A stretch of 5,937 bases of DNA from an uncultured Bacteroidales bacterium (GTDB taxonomy: Bacteria; Bacteroidota; Bacteroidia; Bacteroidales; F082): the NCBI GenBank assembly GCA_937877465.1, contig CALFIT010000320.1:1-5937 (forward strand), written 5' to 3'. How positions within the stretch are numbered: the first letter of the stretch is position 1; every line of letters starts with the position of its first letter. Shown piece by piece: positions 1-5,937 of this stretch. The notes below the pieces were generated by a model. That model made no database searches, was not told the DNA's origin, and saw only the letters and a list, made by a program, of their open reading frames with translations. The position numbers and the translations under genes were made by a program.

Positions 1-3000
1 GTCGTTGTCGTACATGTAGCGCGGCATGTCGGCCATGATCATCACGGGCTTGGAGGAGGTGAAGGTGTAGTTGTTCGTGCCCGTCTTGCGGTCTTTGGTG
101 TAGGCCAACAGCATCAGGCACCAGCGCGTGAGGGCGTCGGGCATGGTGAAGCTGAAGGTCGCGCTGCCGTCGGCATTGGTGCGCAGCTGCGGGAAGAAGA
201 AGGCCGTCTCGTTGAAGTTCTCGCGAAGGGTCGGCTCGGTGGGTTCGGCAGGTTCGGTTTTTTGCTCAGCGCTACCACCTGTTTCCATATCATCGGCGGC
301 TTCCTCTTCAACAGCCATATCGGCAGTTGCAATGGAAGCGTTTTTGGCCATTGCCGCTTCTGGCATCGCCATTTCTTCTACCATGTCATATATCACACGT
401 CCTGCTCCCAAGCCCTTAAACATTCTTCTGCTGCCGTAAAAATATCTGAAATCGAAGAACGGCGCATCGGAAGGCAGACTGAAGTTGAAGAGTGCGGCAA
501 AAGAGTAGTAGGCCAAAACCGTTTGCGAAGAGGTGAAGCTGTGGCCGTCGGTGCCGAAGCTTTTGCTATAGACGCCCGAAGGCGACATGTTGAACCACCA
601 GTAATTACGGGCAAACTCATCCAACGAGGCATCGTACATCCCAGCCAGCAAAGCCGCTTCCAAAGGCTTGTCCTTGTAGTCGCGGACGGTCACCTCCCAA
701 GTCTCCTCGGTGCCGGGGCTGAGCTTGTCACGCATAGTGGCCAATTTCACGTCCAAATCGAAGTTGTCGAAAGGCACGGAAACACTCAAACGGTTGGTAA
801 TAAGCCTGTTTTCCTTGGCAAAGGCATAACGCCACGCAAGGCCGCCACGGTCCTTTTCGGTCACCTTATAAGATAAGGTCTGCACGTCGTTGTTGAGCGT
901 GAGTTTCTTGTCCATGCGGACTTCGTCGCCGTGGAGCAGTTGCACCCAGACTTCCACCGCCTTGGCCGAACTGCCGATGCTGAGCTGGATTTCGTCGCCG
1001 GGACGGGCGGTCGTCTTGTCTTGGTGACACCATTCCATCGTGGTGAAAGGCAACGTTTTGGAGCCGTTTTCAAACACGGTGAACTGTTGCGAAACCTTCG
1101 CCAAGGGGTCGTCCAAACTCGTCAGCTCGACGACATATTTTCCGGGTTCCAGAGCCTTGCCGTCGTAGAACTTGGCCTTGTCGTCAACGGTGAGTTCGTC
1201 GTCAACGACCAAGGTCTTGTTTTGCTTGTCGTAGAAACTGAAGTTCGGGAAAAGTCGTGCCAATTCCTCATCGCTAAGCAGCTGTCGGTCAAGGTTTTCG
1301 TTATGCCGCATTGCCTCGAAATAGTTCATCTTGGCGGCATCGTCGTAACGGTAAATCTTCCGCGAAATGCGGCTCTTGGCGGGCTGCCAGCTGAGGTTGC
1401 TCACGCTGATGTTGTACTTCCCGATTTCAGATTTCTCTACCTCCGAGGGCAAGTCGGTGCTGATGGCGATTTCGTTGTAACCCGCGCGGATGCTGTAGGT
1501 GTCGCTGTGCGTCTCGCCTTGCTTGCTCGTGGCGGTCACCTCGATTTCATAGGTGAACATGGGCTGTTTTTCGGGCGCGATGCTCAGCGATGGCTTCAAG
1601 TTGAAGGTGACGGCGAACTTGCCGCTCTCGTCGGTGCGGCCCTTGCCGAAGGTGATTTGCTCGTCGTCGACGACGGGGTACCACCACCACCAGCAACGCC
1701 AGGGGAACGAGGTCTTGCGGACGACGCGATACGAGTATTCCACATCGTCCAAGCCAAAGCCTGCGTAGGCTTTCACGTCGCCATGCACCGTAACTTCTTG
1801 GTTGAGTTTGTATTGCTCTTTCGGACTTTCAAACTTGACCTCGAAAGTCGGGCGTTTGTATTCCTCCACGCGGATGGTGGTGCTGCCCTGCTTGGCATTG
1901 AGGCGGAACACACCGTTCAGTCGGTCGGTGGGGATGACGAACGAGCCGCTGAACGCGCCGTATTCGTCGGTGGTGAACTGGGCCGAGCTGATTTCCTGCC
2001 AGTTGGCATCGCGGAAGGAAACGCTTTCCGAAAAATTGCTGGCAAGGCTCAAATCCTCGCCCTGCTTGCGCGTCACAATGCCTTGGAAATAGACGGTCTG
2101 CCCGGGACGGTAGATAGCACGGTCGGTGAAGAGCTTGGTGCTAATGTTCGTGGTCGTGTTGCGCGACTTCTCACGGAGGAAGAAACTGTTGGCCGACAGC
2201 AAATTATCATCGCCCTTGCGCAGGTTGATGCCGAAGGAATTGTCGGTCTTTTTCGACAGTTGCACCCTGCCGTTGCGGTCGGTCTTGGGCGTCTCGATGA
2301 TGATGGTCTTGTACTCACGTACCTTGTAGTCGTATTCGCGGCGGTAGAGTTCCACAGTGACCCCTTCCACGCATTTCCCCGTCTTGCGGTCCACAACGAC
2401 CACGGTCATCTTGTCGTCCTGTTGGTCGGCGATGTAGCCGAGGCTTGACACTTGGAATTTGATTACCAGCATCTTACCCTTATCCGTGTTGTCTTTTCTG
2501 ACATTGCCCACAAGGAAATAGCAGCCTTTTTCGAGGGCAGGCAAGGCGATCAAGGTGCTGTGCTCGCGGTAGTCCGTTTCAGCGGGCAAGGTCAATTCCT
2601 GTTCGACGACGGCGGACTTCTTGTTCAAGGCTTTCAGCTGGTCTTCCTTGTTCAGACGGTCCAATTCGGCAAGCTCCTTTTCCGTAACCTTCACTATTTT
2701 ATAATAAGGTGCGGTCACGTTGCGGCATTCGAGCACGGCGGGAATAGCCTCGTTGGGCAGCTGCACTGAATTCAAGCTGATGTCGATTTGTGGCTCCTCG
2801 ATGCGTTTGATGAGGTTTTGGCAGTTCTTTGCGCCCTCCGACTTCGGGAACTTGGCGATGGTTTGTTCGCACAACGCCTTGGCTTTCTTGTAGTTGTCGA
2901 ATAGGGTGCTGTCGCTGCCGTTGCTTTCGTATTGGCTCATCATGTTTCGTGCGATGAGCGAGGCGACTTCGGCGGAGAGCGGGTTGCTTTCGTGCTGCGC

Positions 3001-3891
3001 CTTCAGGTTTTCCATCGCGGCTTGGTATTGTTCATCCTTGTCAAGGATGCCGTTGACGAAGCCGAAACGCTTGAAGTCGTTGTAAATCAGCACGTCTTCG
3101 TTGCTGTTTTGGATGTTGTAGGCAATCAGTTCTTGATAGATCTTCAGGCACTTGGTGAGCGGGTTGTCGCCGGTGCCAAGGTCGGCCTTCACGAAGTCGT
3201 TGGCGGGCAGCCACCACGCCTCGGTGTCGCCTTCGGCATCGTCGGCATCGGCTTGTTCCTGATAGTATTTCGCCACGCGGTGGAACATGAACTCGAAGAG
3301 CGAAGCCTCGTAATCCAAGTGTTCCTTGTTGTTGTCGTTGTTCTCATACAAGACCATGAAGTCCTTGGTCTTGGCCTTTTTCAGTGCTTCGACAGGCTTC
3401 AGTGCCTCGGCGTAATGCTGGTTGATGCGTGTCTCGAAACTCGCCTTGTCCCAATATTTCATCTCGATTTTGGAGAGGTCGCCGCCGTCGATGGGCAGGT
3501 TCTCGTTGATGCGCCACTCGTTGTCGTCCAAATAATCGGCGTAGGCCTTGGCGATTTCCTCGTGCAGGAGGGCGTCGTACACGGCATCCAAGGTGCCCAA
3601 TTTGGTTTCGGCGTATTGGATGAAATGCTGTTGCGCGTCGTCCTCGACGGTGAACTGGAAGATGTTTTGCCGATAGAGGTAGGTCTTCAGCAGTTGGGTT
3701 TGGTTTTTGTCCTTAGTTGCCTGTTTTTCAATGGCATCCAACTCTTTCTCCGCCGATTCCGGCAGGTTCTTTTCGAGGTTTTCCTTAACTTTTTTCCACA
3801 TGTCCTTATAGTCGTTTGAAGGGGTTTTGAAGGCCAACAGGCCGATGGTGGCCGCCGCCAAGGTTGCGATGATGATTCCAGCGTGTTTCAT
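1..3891 (-). CDS. Alpha-2-macroglobulin family protein, N-terminal 1297 residues (C-terminus beyond the left edge)
   Basis: The frame is open from ATG at 3891-3889 down to base 1. Residues 1-21 are a hydrophobic export signal (MKHAGIIIATLAAATIGLLAF) with no lipobox cysteine. Residues about 25-366 are charged, mostly helical and TPR-like. Beta-rich macroglobulin domains follow from about 367. The MG2 hallmark FTDRAIYRPGQTV lies at 588-600, and a second RPGD, typical of the bait-region domain start, at 963-966. The A2M core begins at 1225 (NFNETAFFFPQLRT), equivalent to the post-bait FPET segment of eukaryotic macroglobulins, followed by TFSFTMPDALTRW. Family members trap or block proteases, or act in envelope defence. 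Bacteroidota members are often around 1900 residues, so roughly a third is missing. The thioester region would lie there, so its presence cannot be judged. A Trp run occurs at 734-737. The gene diverges from the prenyl synthase gene. Family assignment is firm; substrate and exact location are inferred. Confidence 0.93.
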   Translation of the reverse strand, partial: MKHAGIIIATLAAATIGLLAFKTPSNDYKDMWKKVKENLEKNLPESAEKELDAIEKQATKDKNQTQLLKTYLYRQNIFQFTVEDDAQQHFIQYAETKLGTLDAVYDALLHEEIAKAYADYLDDNEWRINENLPIDGGDLSKIEMKYWDKASFETRINQHYAEALKPVEALKKAKTKDFMVLYENNDNNKEHLDYEASLFEFMFHRVAKYYQEQADADDAEGDTEAWWLPANDFVKADLGTGDNPLTKCLKIYQELIAYNIQNSNEDVLIYNDFKRFGFVNGILDKDEQYQAAMENLKAQHESNPLSAEVASLIARNMMSQYESNGSDSTLFDNYKKAKALCEQTIAKFPKSEGAKNCQNLIKRIEEPQIDISLNSVQLPNEAIPAVLECRNVTAPYYKIVKVTEKELAELDRLNKEDQLKALNKKSAVVEQELTLPAETDYREHSTLIALPALEKGCYFLVGNVRKDNTDKGKMLVIKFQVSSLGYIADQQDDKMTVVVVDRKTGKCVEGVTVELYRREYDYKVREYKTIIIETPKTDRNGRVQLSKKTDNSFGINLRKGDDNLLSANSFFLREKSRNTTTNISTKLFTDRAIYRPGQTVYFQGIVTRKQGEDLSLASNFSESVSFRDANWQEISSAQFTTDEYGAFSGSFVIPTDRLNGVFRLNAKQGSTTIRVEEYKRPTFEVKFESPKEQYKLNQEVTVHGDVKAYAGFGLDDVEYSYRVVRKTSFPWRCWWWWYPVVDDEQITFGKGRTDESGKFAVTFNLKPSLSIAPEKQPMFTYEIEVTATSKQGETHSDTYSIRAGYNEIAISTDLPSEVEKSEIGKYNISVSNLSWQPAKSRISRKIYRYDDAAKMNYFEAMRHNENLDRQLLSDEELARLFPNFSFYDKQNKTLVVDDELTVDDKAKFYDGKALEPGKYVVELTSLDDPLAKVSQQFTVFENGSKTLPFTTMEWCHQDKTTARPGDEIQLSIGSSAKAVEVWVQLLHGDEVRMDKKLTLNNDVQTLSYKVTEKDRGGLAWRYAFAKENRLITNRLSVSVPFDNFDLDVKLATMRDKLSPGTEETWEVTVRDYKDKPLEAALLAGMYDASLDEFARNYWWFNMSPSGVYSKSFGTDGHSFTSSQTVLAYYSFAALFNFSLPSDAPFFDFRYFYGSRRMFKGLGAGRVIYDMVEEMAMPEAAMAKNASIATADMAVEEEAADDMETGGSAEQKTEPAEPTEPTLRENFNETAFFFPQLRTNADGSATFSFTMPDALTRWCLMLLAYTKDRKTGTNNYTFTSSKPVMIMADMPRYMYDND
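220..384 (-). other. Bait-region-like low-complexity segment of the macroglobulin (residues 1170-1224)
   Basis: This stretch encodes 55 residues with 15 acidic residues, 12 alanines and 6 methionines, ending in a Pro/Glu/Thr run (TEPAEPTEPT). It sits immediately before NFNETAFFFPQL, the counterpart of the segment that follows the bait region in eukaryotic alpha-2-macroglobulins. It is predicted to be flexible and exposed. The position and composition are read directly; a role as protease bait is inference. It could simply be a disordered linker. Confidence 0.5.
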
Positions 3892-3916
3892 ATTGTTGGA
3901 GTTTTATACAAGAACG

Positions 3917-3924
3917 CAAAAATA
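3917..3924 (-). promoter_or_regulatory. Putative -7 box (TATTTTTG) for the macroglobulin gene
   Basis: Read on the minus strand, this is an exact match to the Bacteroidota -7 consensus TAnnTTTG. A transcript start a few bases downstream would leave an untranslated leader of about 20 bases before the ATG at 3891. No TTTG is found at the expected -33 spacing; the nearest minus-strand TTTG (3940-3937) is only 12 bases away. No Shine-Dalgarno sequence precedes the ATG, as is usual in this phylum. Confidence 0.5.
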
Positions 3925-3947
3925 GCAAATATCGTGCAAATTATTTC

Positions 3948-3955
3948 TATTTTTG
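3948..3955 (+). promoter_or_regulatory. Putative -7 box (TATTTTTG) for the polyprenyl synthase gene
   Basis: This is an exact match to TAnnTTTG on the plus strand, in a locally AT-rich stretch. It ends five bases before the GTG proposed as the start of the prenyl synthase, so transcription would begin at or very near that codon. A TTTG at the usual -33 distance is not seen. The box may therefore be weak, or it may be chance in an AT-rich spacer. Confidence 0.42.
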
Positions 3956-3960
3956 CAGCC

Positions 3961-4755
3961 GTGAAATCATTACAGCAAATCATCACTCCCATCGCCGCCG
4001 AGATGCGGCAGTTTGAAGCTTTCTTTGCGCAGACGCTGAAAGCCGACACCGATCCGATGGACGGCATCATGCGTTATGTTTTGGACTCACGCGGCAAGCG
4101 TCTGCGTCCGATTTTAGTGCTGCTTTCGGCAAAACTCTTCGGCGAGATTAATGAGCAAACCTTAAGAGCAGCCACCTTCGCGGAGATGATTCATTCCGCC
4201 ACAATTATCCACGACGACGTGGTCGACGGCGACGACCGTCGCCGCGGCCAAGCCTCGGTGAAGGCCGCCTTCGGCAACCTCTCCGCCGTGCTCGCCGGCG
4301 ACTACCTCTTGGCCCGCGCCATGCTGCTCCTCGCCCAGCCTGCCGACCTCGTCATCATGCAAGAAATGCTCCGCACCACAGCCGCCATGAGCGAAGGAGA
4401 ACTGATGCAATCCATTGTCGTCGACTGCGTCCCGCAGTCGGAAAAAACAACGCAATACCTTGACATCATCACCCGCAAGACCGCCCTGCTGATGCGTTCC
4501 TGCTGCGTGGCGGGCGCCCTGTCGGTCGGTGCCATACCTGAGCAGGTGCAACAAATTGCGGACTTCGGCCTCCATTTCGGCATCCTCTTCCAGCTGCGCG
4601 ACGACCTCCTCGACGGCGAAAACACCGAAATGGCACAAGCCCTGTTGCCCACCTATCTTAACAAGACCTTGAAAGCCTTGGAAGGCTTTCCTCCAACCGA
4701 AACCCTTCAGGCATTGCGCGAACTGACCACTTTTTGCGCCGAGCGGGAGGGATAA
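3961..4755 (+). CDS. Trans-type polyprenyl diphosphate synthase, compact form (264 aa)
   Basis: The enzyme adds isopentenyl diphosphate units to an allylic primer to make a long prenyl diphosphate, probably for the menaquinone tail or lipid carrier. Visible motifs are GKRLRP (45-50), the first aspartate-rich motif HDDVVD (84-89) followed by RRRG, KT (173-174), and FQLRDDLLD (210-218) with the second DDxxD. The fifth residue before the first motif is Ala80; a small residue here, as in long-chain synthases, fits a long product. GTG at 3961 is chosen because QQIITPIAAEMRQFEAFF matches the usual N-terminus in Bacteroidales. An upstream in-frame ATG at 3883 would add an unlike extension overlapping the divergent gene. 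The family is usually about 320-325 residues. About 60 residues after DDLLD, including the lysines that normally follow it, are absent, and the protein resumes in what resembles the terminal helices. It is ispB-like, but product length is unproven. The next gene, ileS, starts 76 bases on with its own promoter box. Confidence 0.92.
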   Translation: MKSLQQIITPIAAEMRQFEAFFAQTLKADTDPMDGIMRYVLDSRGKRLRPILVLLSAKLFGEINEQTLRAATFAEMIHSATIIHDDVVDGDDRRRGQASVKAAFGNLSAVLAGDYLLARAMLLLAQPADLVIMQEMLRTTAAMSEGELMQSIVVDCVPQSEKTTQYLDIITRKTALLMRSCCVAGALSVGAIPEQVQQIADFGLHFGILFQLRDDLLDGENTEMAQALLPTYLNKTLKALEGFPPTETLQALRELTTFCAEREG

Positions 4756-4773
4756 TTGGCGTTTTGCGGTTTT

Positions 4774-4807
4774 TTTGTCGCCTATTCACTAAGATTTCGT
4801 ATCTTTG
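4774..4807 (+). promoter_or_regulatory. Putative ileS promoter (TTTG, 22-bp gap, TATCTTTG)
   Basis: TATCTTTG at 4800-4807 matches the Bacteroidota -7 consensus TAnnTTTG. A TTTG at 4774-4777 could act as the -33 element, with a spacer slightly longer than is typical. Transcription would start around 4812-4815, giving a leader of about 20 bases before the ATG at 4832, with no Shine-Dalgarno sequence. This suggests that ileS can be transcribed independently of the prenyl synthase gene just upstream. Confidence 0.6.
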
Positions 4808-4831
4808 CAAATTCAATTCAAAGACGGTACG

Positions 4832-5937
4832 ATGAAAAACAGTTACAAGGAATATAAGCAGCTGAATCTCACCGAGACAGCTGACGCCATCCGCAAGTTT
4901 TGGGAAGACGACGACACCTTCCAAAAGAGCCTCGACAACCGCGACAAGGACAACGCCTTCGTGTTTTTTGAAGGTCCGCCGAGCGCCAACGGCACCCCAG
5001 GCATCCACCATGTGATGGCCCGCTCGATCAAGGACGTGGTGTGCCGCTACCAGACCCTGAAAGGCAAACACGTCGTCCGCAAGGCCGGCTGGGACACCCA
5101 CGGCCTGCCCGTCGAACTCGGCGTGGAGAAGAAACTCGGCATCACCAAGGAAGACATCGGCAAGAAAATCAGCGTCGACGACTACAACCGCGCCTGCCGC
5201 GAGGAGGTGATGAAATACAAGGACATGTGGGACGACCTCACCCGCAAGATGGGCTATTGGGTCAACTTAGACGACCCCTACATCACCTTCACCAACGACT
5301 ACATCGAAACCCTGTGGTTCTTGCTCAAAGACCTGTACGACAAGGGGTTGCTCTATAAAGGCTACACCATCCAGCCCTATTCGCCCGCTGCCGGCACCGG
5401 ACTCAGCTCGCACGAACTGAACATGCCCGGCTGCTACCGCGACGTGAAAGACCTCACCTGCGTGGCACTATTTAAGTTGAGAGTTGATAGTTTGCAGTTT
5501 GCAGTTGAGAAAAACTGCCAACTGCCAACTGCCAACTGCCAACTGCCAACTTACGCAATTGCTTGGACGACAACACCGTGGACATTACCCTCAAACACTG
5601 CGCTTTGCGTCGGGCCGAACATCGACTATGTGCTGCTCAAGACCGTGCATCCCTACAACGAGGAGCCCTGCCAGATCCTGATGGCCAAGGCCTTGGTCGG
5701 GACGATGTTCAAGGAAACGCCCGAAGTCGTCGCTGAGTTCAAGGGCAGCGAGCTTGTCGGCATTGAATACGAGCAGCTGATTCCGTGGGTCAACCCGGGC
5801 GAAGGCGCGTTCCGCATCATCGCAGGCGACTATGTGACCACCGAAGACGGTACGGGCATCGTCCACATCGCACCCACCTTCGGCGCCGACGACAAGCGCG
5901 TGGCCGCCGCCGCCGGCATCCCGCCCCTGCAACTGAT
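4832..5937 (+). CDS. ileS: Isoleucine--tRNA ligase, N-terminal 368 residues (continues beyond the right edge)
   Basis: This cytoplasmic class I synthetase charges tRNA-Ile and edits misactivated valine. The start MKNSYKEYKQLNLTETADAI fits Bacteroidales homologues. The HIGH-type ATP site is EGPPSANGTPGIHH (47-60). GWDTHGLPVELGVEKKLGIT and QPYSPAAGTGLSSHELN belong to the catalytic Rossmann fold. WTTTPWTLPSNTA (245-257) and the later GTGIVHIAPTFGADD belong to the CP1 editing domain and contain its threonines and aspartate. The WDTHGLPVE form is that of the eukaryote-like (type 2) enzymes. The full protein should exceed 1000 residues; the KMSKS loop and anticodon domain lie outside the window. 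Residues 216-240 are encoded by a heptanucleotide repeat hairpin inserted in frame, after VALFK and before YAIAWTTTPWT, where homologues have a short variable linker. The frame stays open through the insertion, so the gene appears functional. Confidence 0.97.
   Translation, partial: MKNSYKEYKQLNLTETADAIRKFWEDDDTFQKSLDNRDKDNAFVFFEGPPSANGTPGIHHVMARSIKDVVCRYQTLKGKHVVRKAGWDTHGLPVELGVEKKLGITKEDIGKKISVDDYNRACREEVMKYKDMWDDLTRKMGYWVNLDDPYITFTNDYIETLWFLLKDLYDKGLLYKGYTIQPYSPAAGTGLSSHELNMPGCYRDVKDLTCVALFKLRVDSLQFAVEKNCQLPTANCQLPTYAIAWTTTPWTLPSNTALCVGPNIDYVLLKTVHPYNEEPCQILMAKALVGTMFKETPEVVAEFKGSELVGIEYEQLIPWVNPGEGAFRIIAGDYVTTEDGTGIVHIAPTFGADDKRVAAAAGIPPLQL
5475..5551. repeat. Inverted pair of heptanucleotide repeat arrays inside ileS
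   Basis: The left array (5475-5509) is five 7-bp units: AGTTGAG, AGTTGAT, AGTTTGC, AGTTTGC, AGTTGAG. After AAAA, the right array (5514-5548) is five perfect copies of ACTGCCA, plus a partial ACT. The reverse complement of the right unit, rotated, is AGTTGGC, one base from AGTTTGC, so the arrays pair. AGTT at 5503-5506 pairs with AACT at 5513-5516, closing a GAGAAA loop. The stem extends about 32 bases to 5475/5544, with mismatches or wobbles recurring about every seventh base. It is translated as part of IleRS, where the right arm reads CQLPTAN then CQLPT. It resembles in kind the dispersed short tandem heptad repeats known from cyanobacterial genomes, but no identity to a named family is claimed. 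Confidence 0.93.

Noticed and set aside
931..2448. Long plus-strand open frame of 505 codons, and another at 2932-3819
   Set aside because: Both are antisense to the macroglobulin frame, which is continuous, has recognisable domains and uses codons typical of its neighbours. The predicted products are Val/Leu/Gly-rich with no family resemblance, as expected from antisense frames of G+C-rich coding sequence.
3883..3960. ATG at 3883 as the start of the prenyl synthase
   Set aside because: It adds 26 residues unlike family N-termini, overlaps the first codons of the divergent gene and spans both putative promoter boxes.
4162..4638. Minus-strand frames opposite the prenyl synthase (also 4658-5101)
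   Set aside because: These lie antisense to clearly recognised genes, and their His/Gly/Glu-rich composition has no known motif.
4758..4782. GGCG...CGCC inverted repeat with T runs after the prenyl synthase as a terminator
   Set aside because: The stem is only four base pairs, and the T run is inside the loop rather than after the stem, so it does not look like an intrinsic terminator.
5475..5551. CRISPR array or transcription terminator at the ileS repeat
   Set aside because: The units are 7 bp with no spacers, so it is not CRISPR. It lies within an open coding frame and has no T tract after the stem, so it is not a terminator.
5484..5681. Small plus-strand frame running through the repeat in another frame
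   Set aside because: It overlaps conserved IleRS coding sequence, and its product is just the repeat followed by out-of-frame ileS.

Overview
The window looks like a piece of a Bacteroidota chromosome, most likely order Bacteroidales, of moderate to high G+C. Three things point there. The isoleucyl-tRNA synthetase fragment has the Bacteroidales form of the protein. The large minus-strand gene is a Bacteroidota-style alpha-2-macroglobulin. All three genes are preceded by TAnnTTTG boxes, the -7 element of the Bacteroidota primary sigma factor, and none has a clear Shine-Dalgarno sequence.

Layout: (1) Positions 1-3891, minus strand, are one uninterrupted reading frame of 1297 codons that runs off the left edge. 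It encodes the N-terminal two thirds or so of a secreted or envelope-anchored alpha-2-macroglobulin family protein. (2) Positions 3892-3960 are a short divergent promoter region with one -7 box in each direction. (3) Positions 3961-4755, plus strand, encode a trans-type polyprenyl diphosphate synthase that is unusually short. It has both aspartate-rich motifs but lacks about 60 residues after the second one. (4) Positions 4756-4831 are an intergenic spacer with a promoter. (5) Positions 4832-5937, plus strand, are the 5' 368 codons of ileS, which runs off the right edge.

The genes do not form an obvious pathway. The prenyl synthase would supply the lipid tail of menaquinone or the undecaprenyl-type carrier, ileS is essential for translation, and the macroglobulin acts outside the cytoplasm and is transcribed in the opposite direction.

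The most unusual element is inside ileS at 5475-5551. Two arrays of five 7-bp units face each other and form a long imperfect hairpin. They are translated in frame as a 25-residue insertion just before the conserved WTTTPWT segment of the editing domain. The codons on both sides of this element are also atypical for the gene. Other points worth attention are the compact prenyl synthase, its GTG start only five bases after a -7 box, and a Met/Ala/Glu-rich segment placed where eukaryotic macroglobulins carry their bait region. No RNA genes, CRISPR arrays, insertion sequences or convincing terminators were found.
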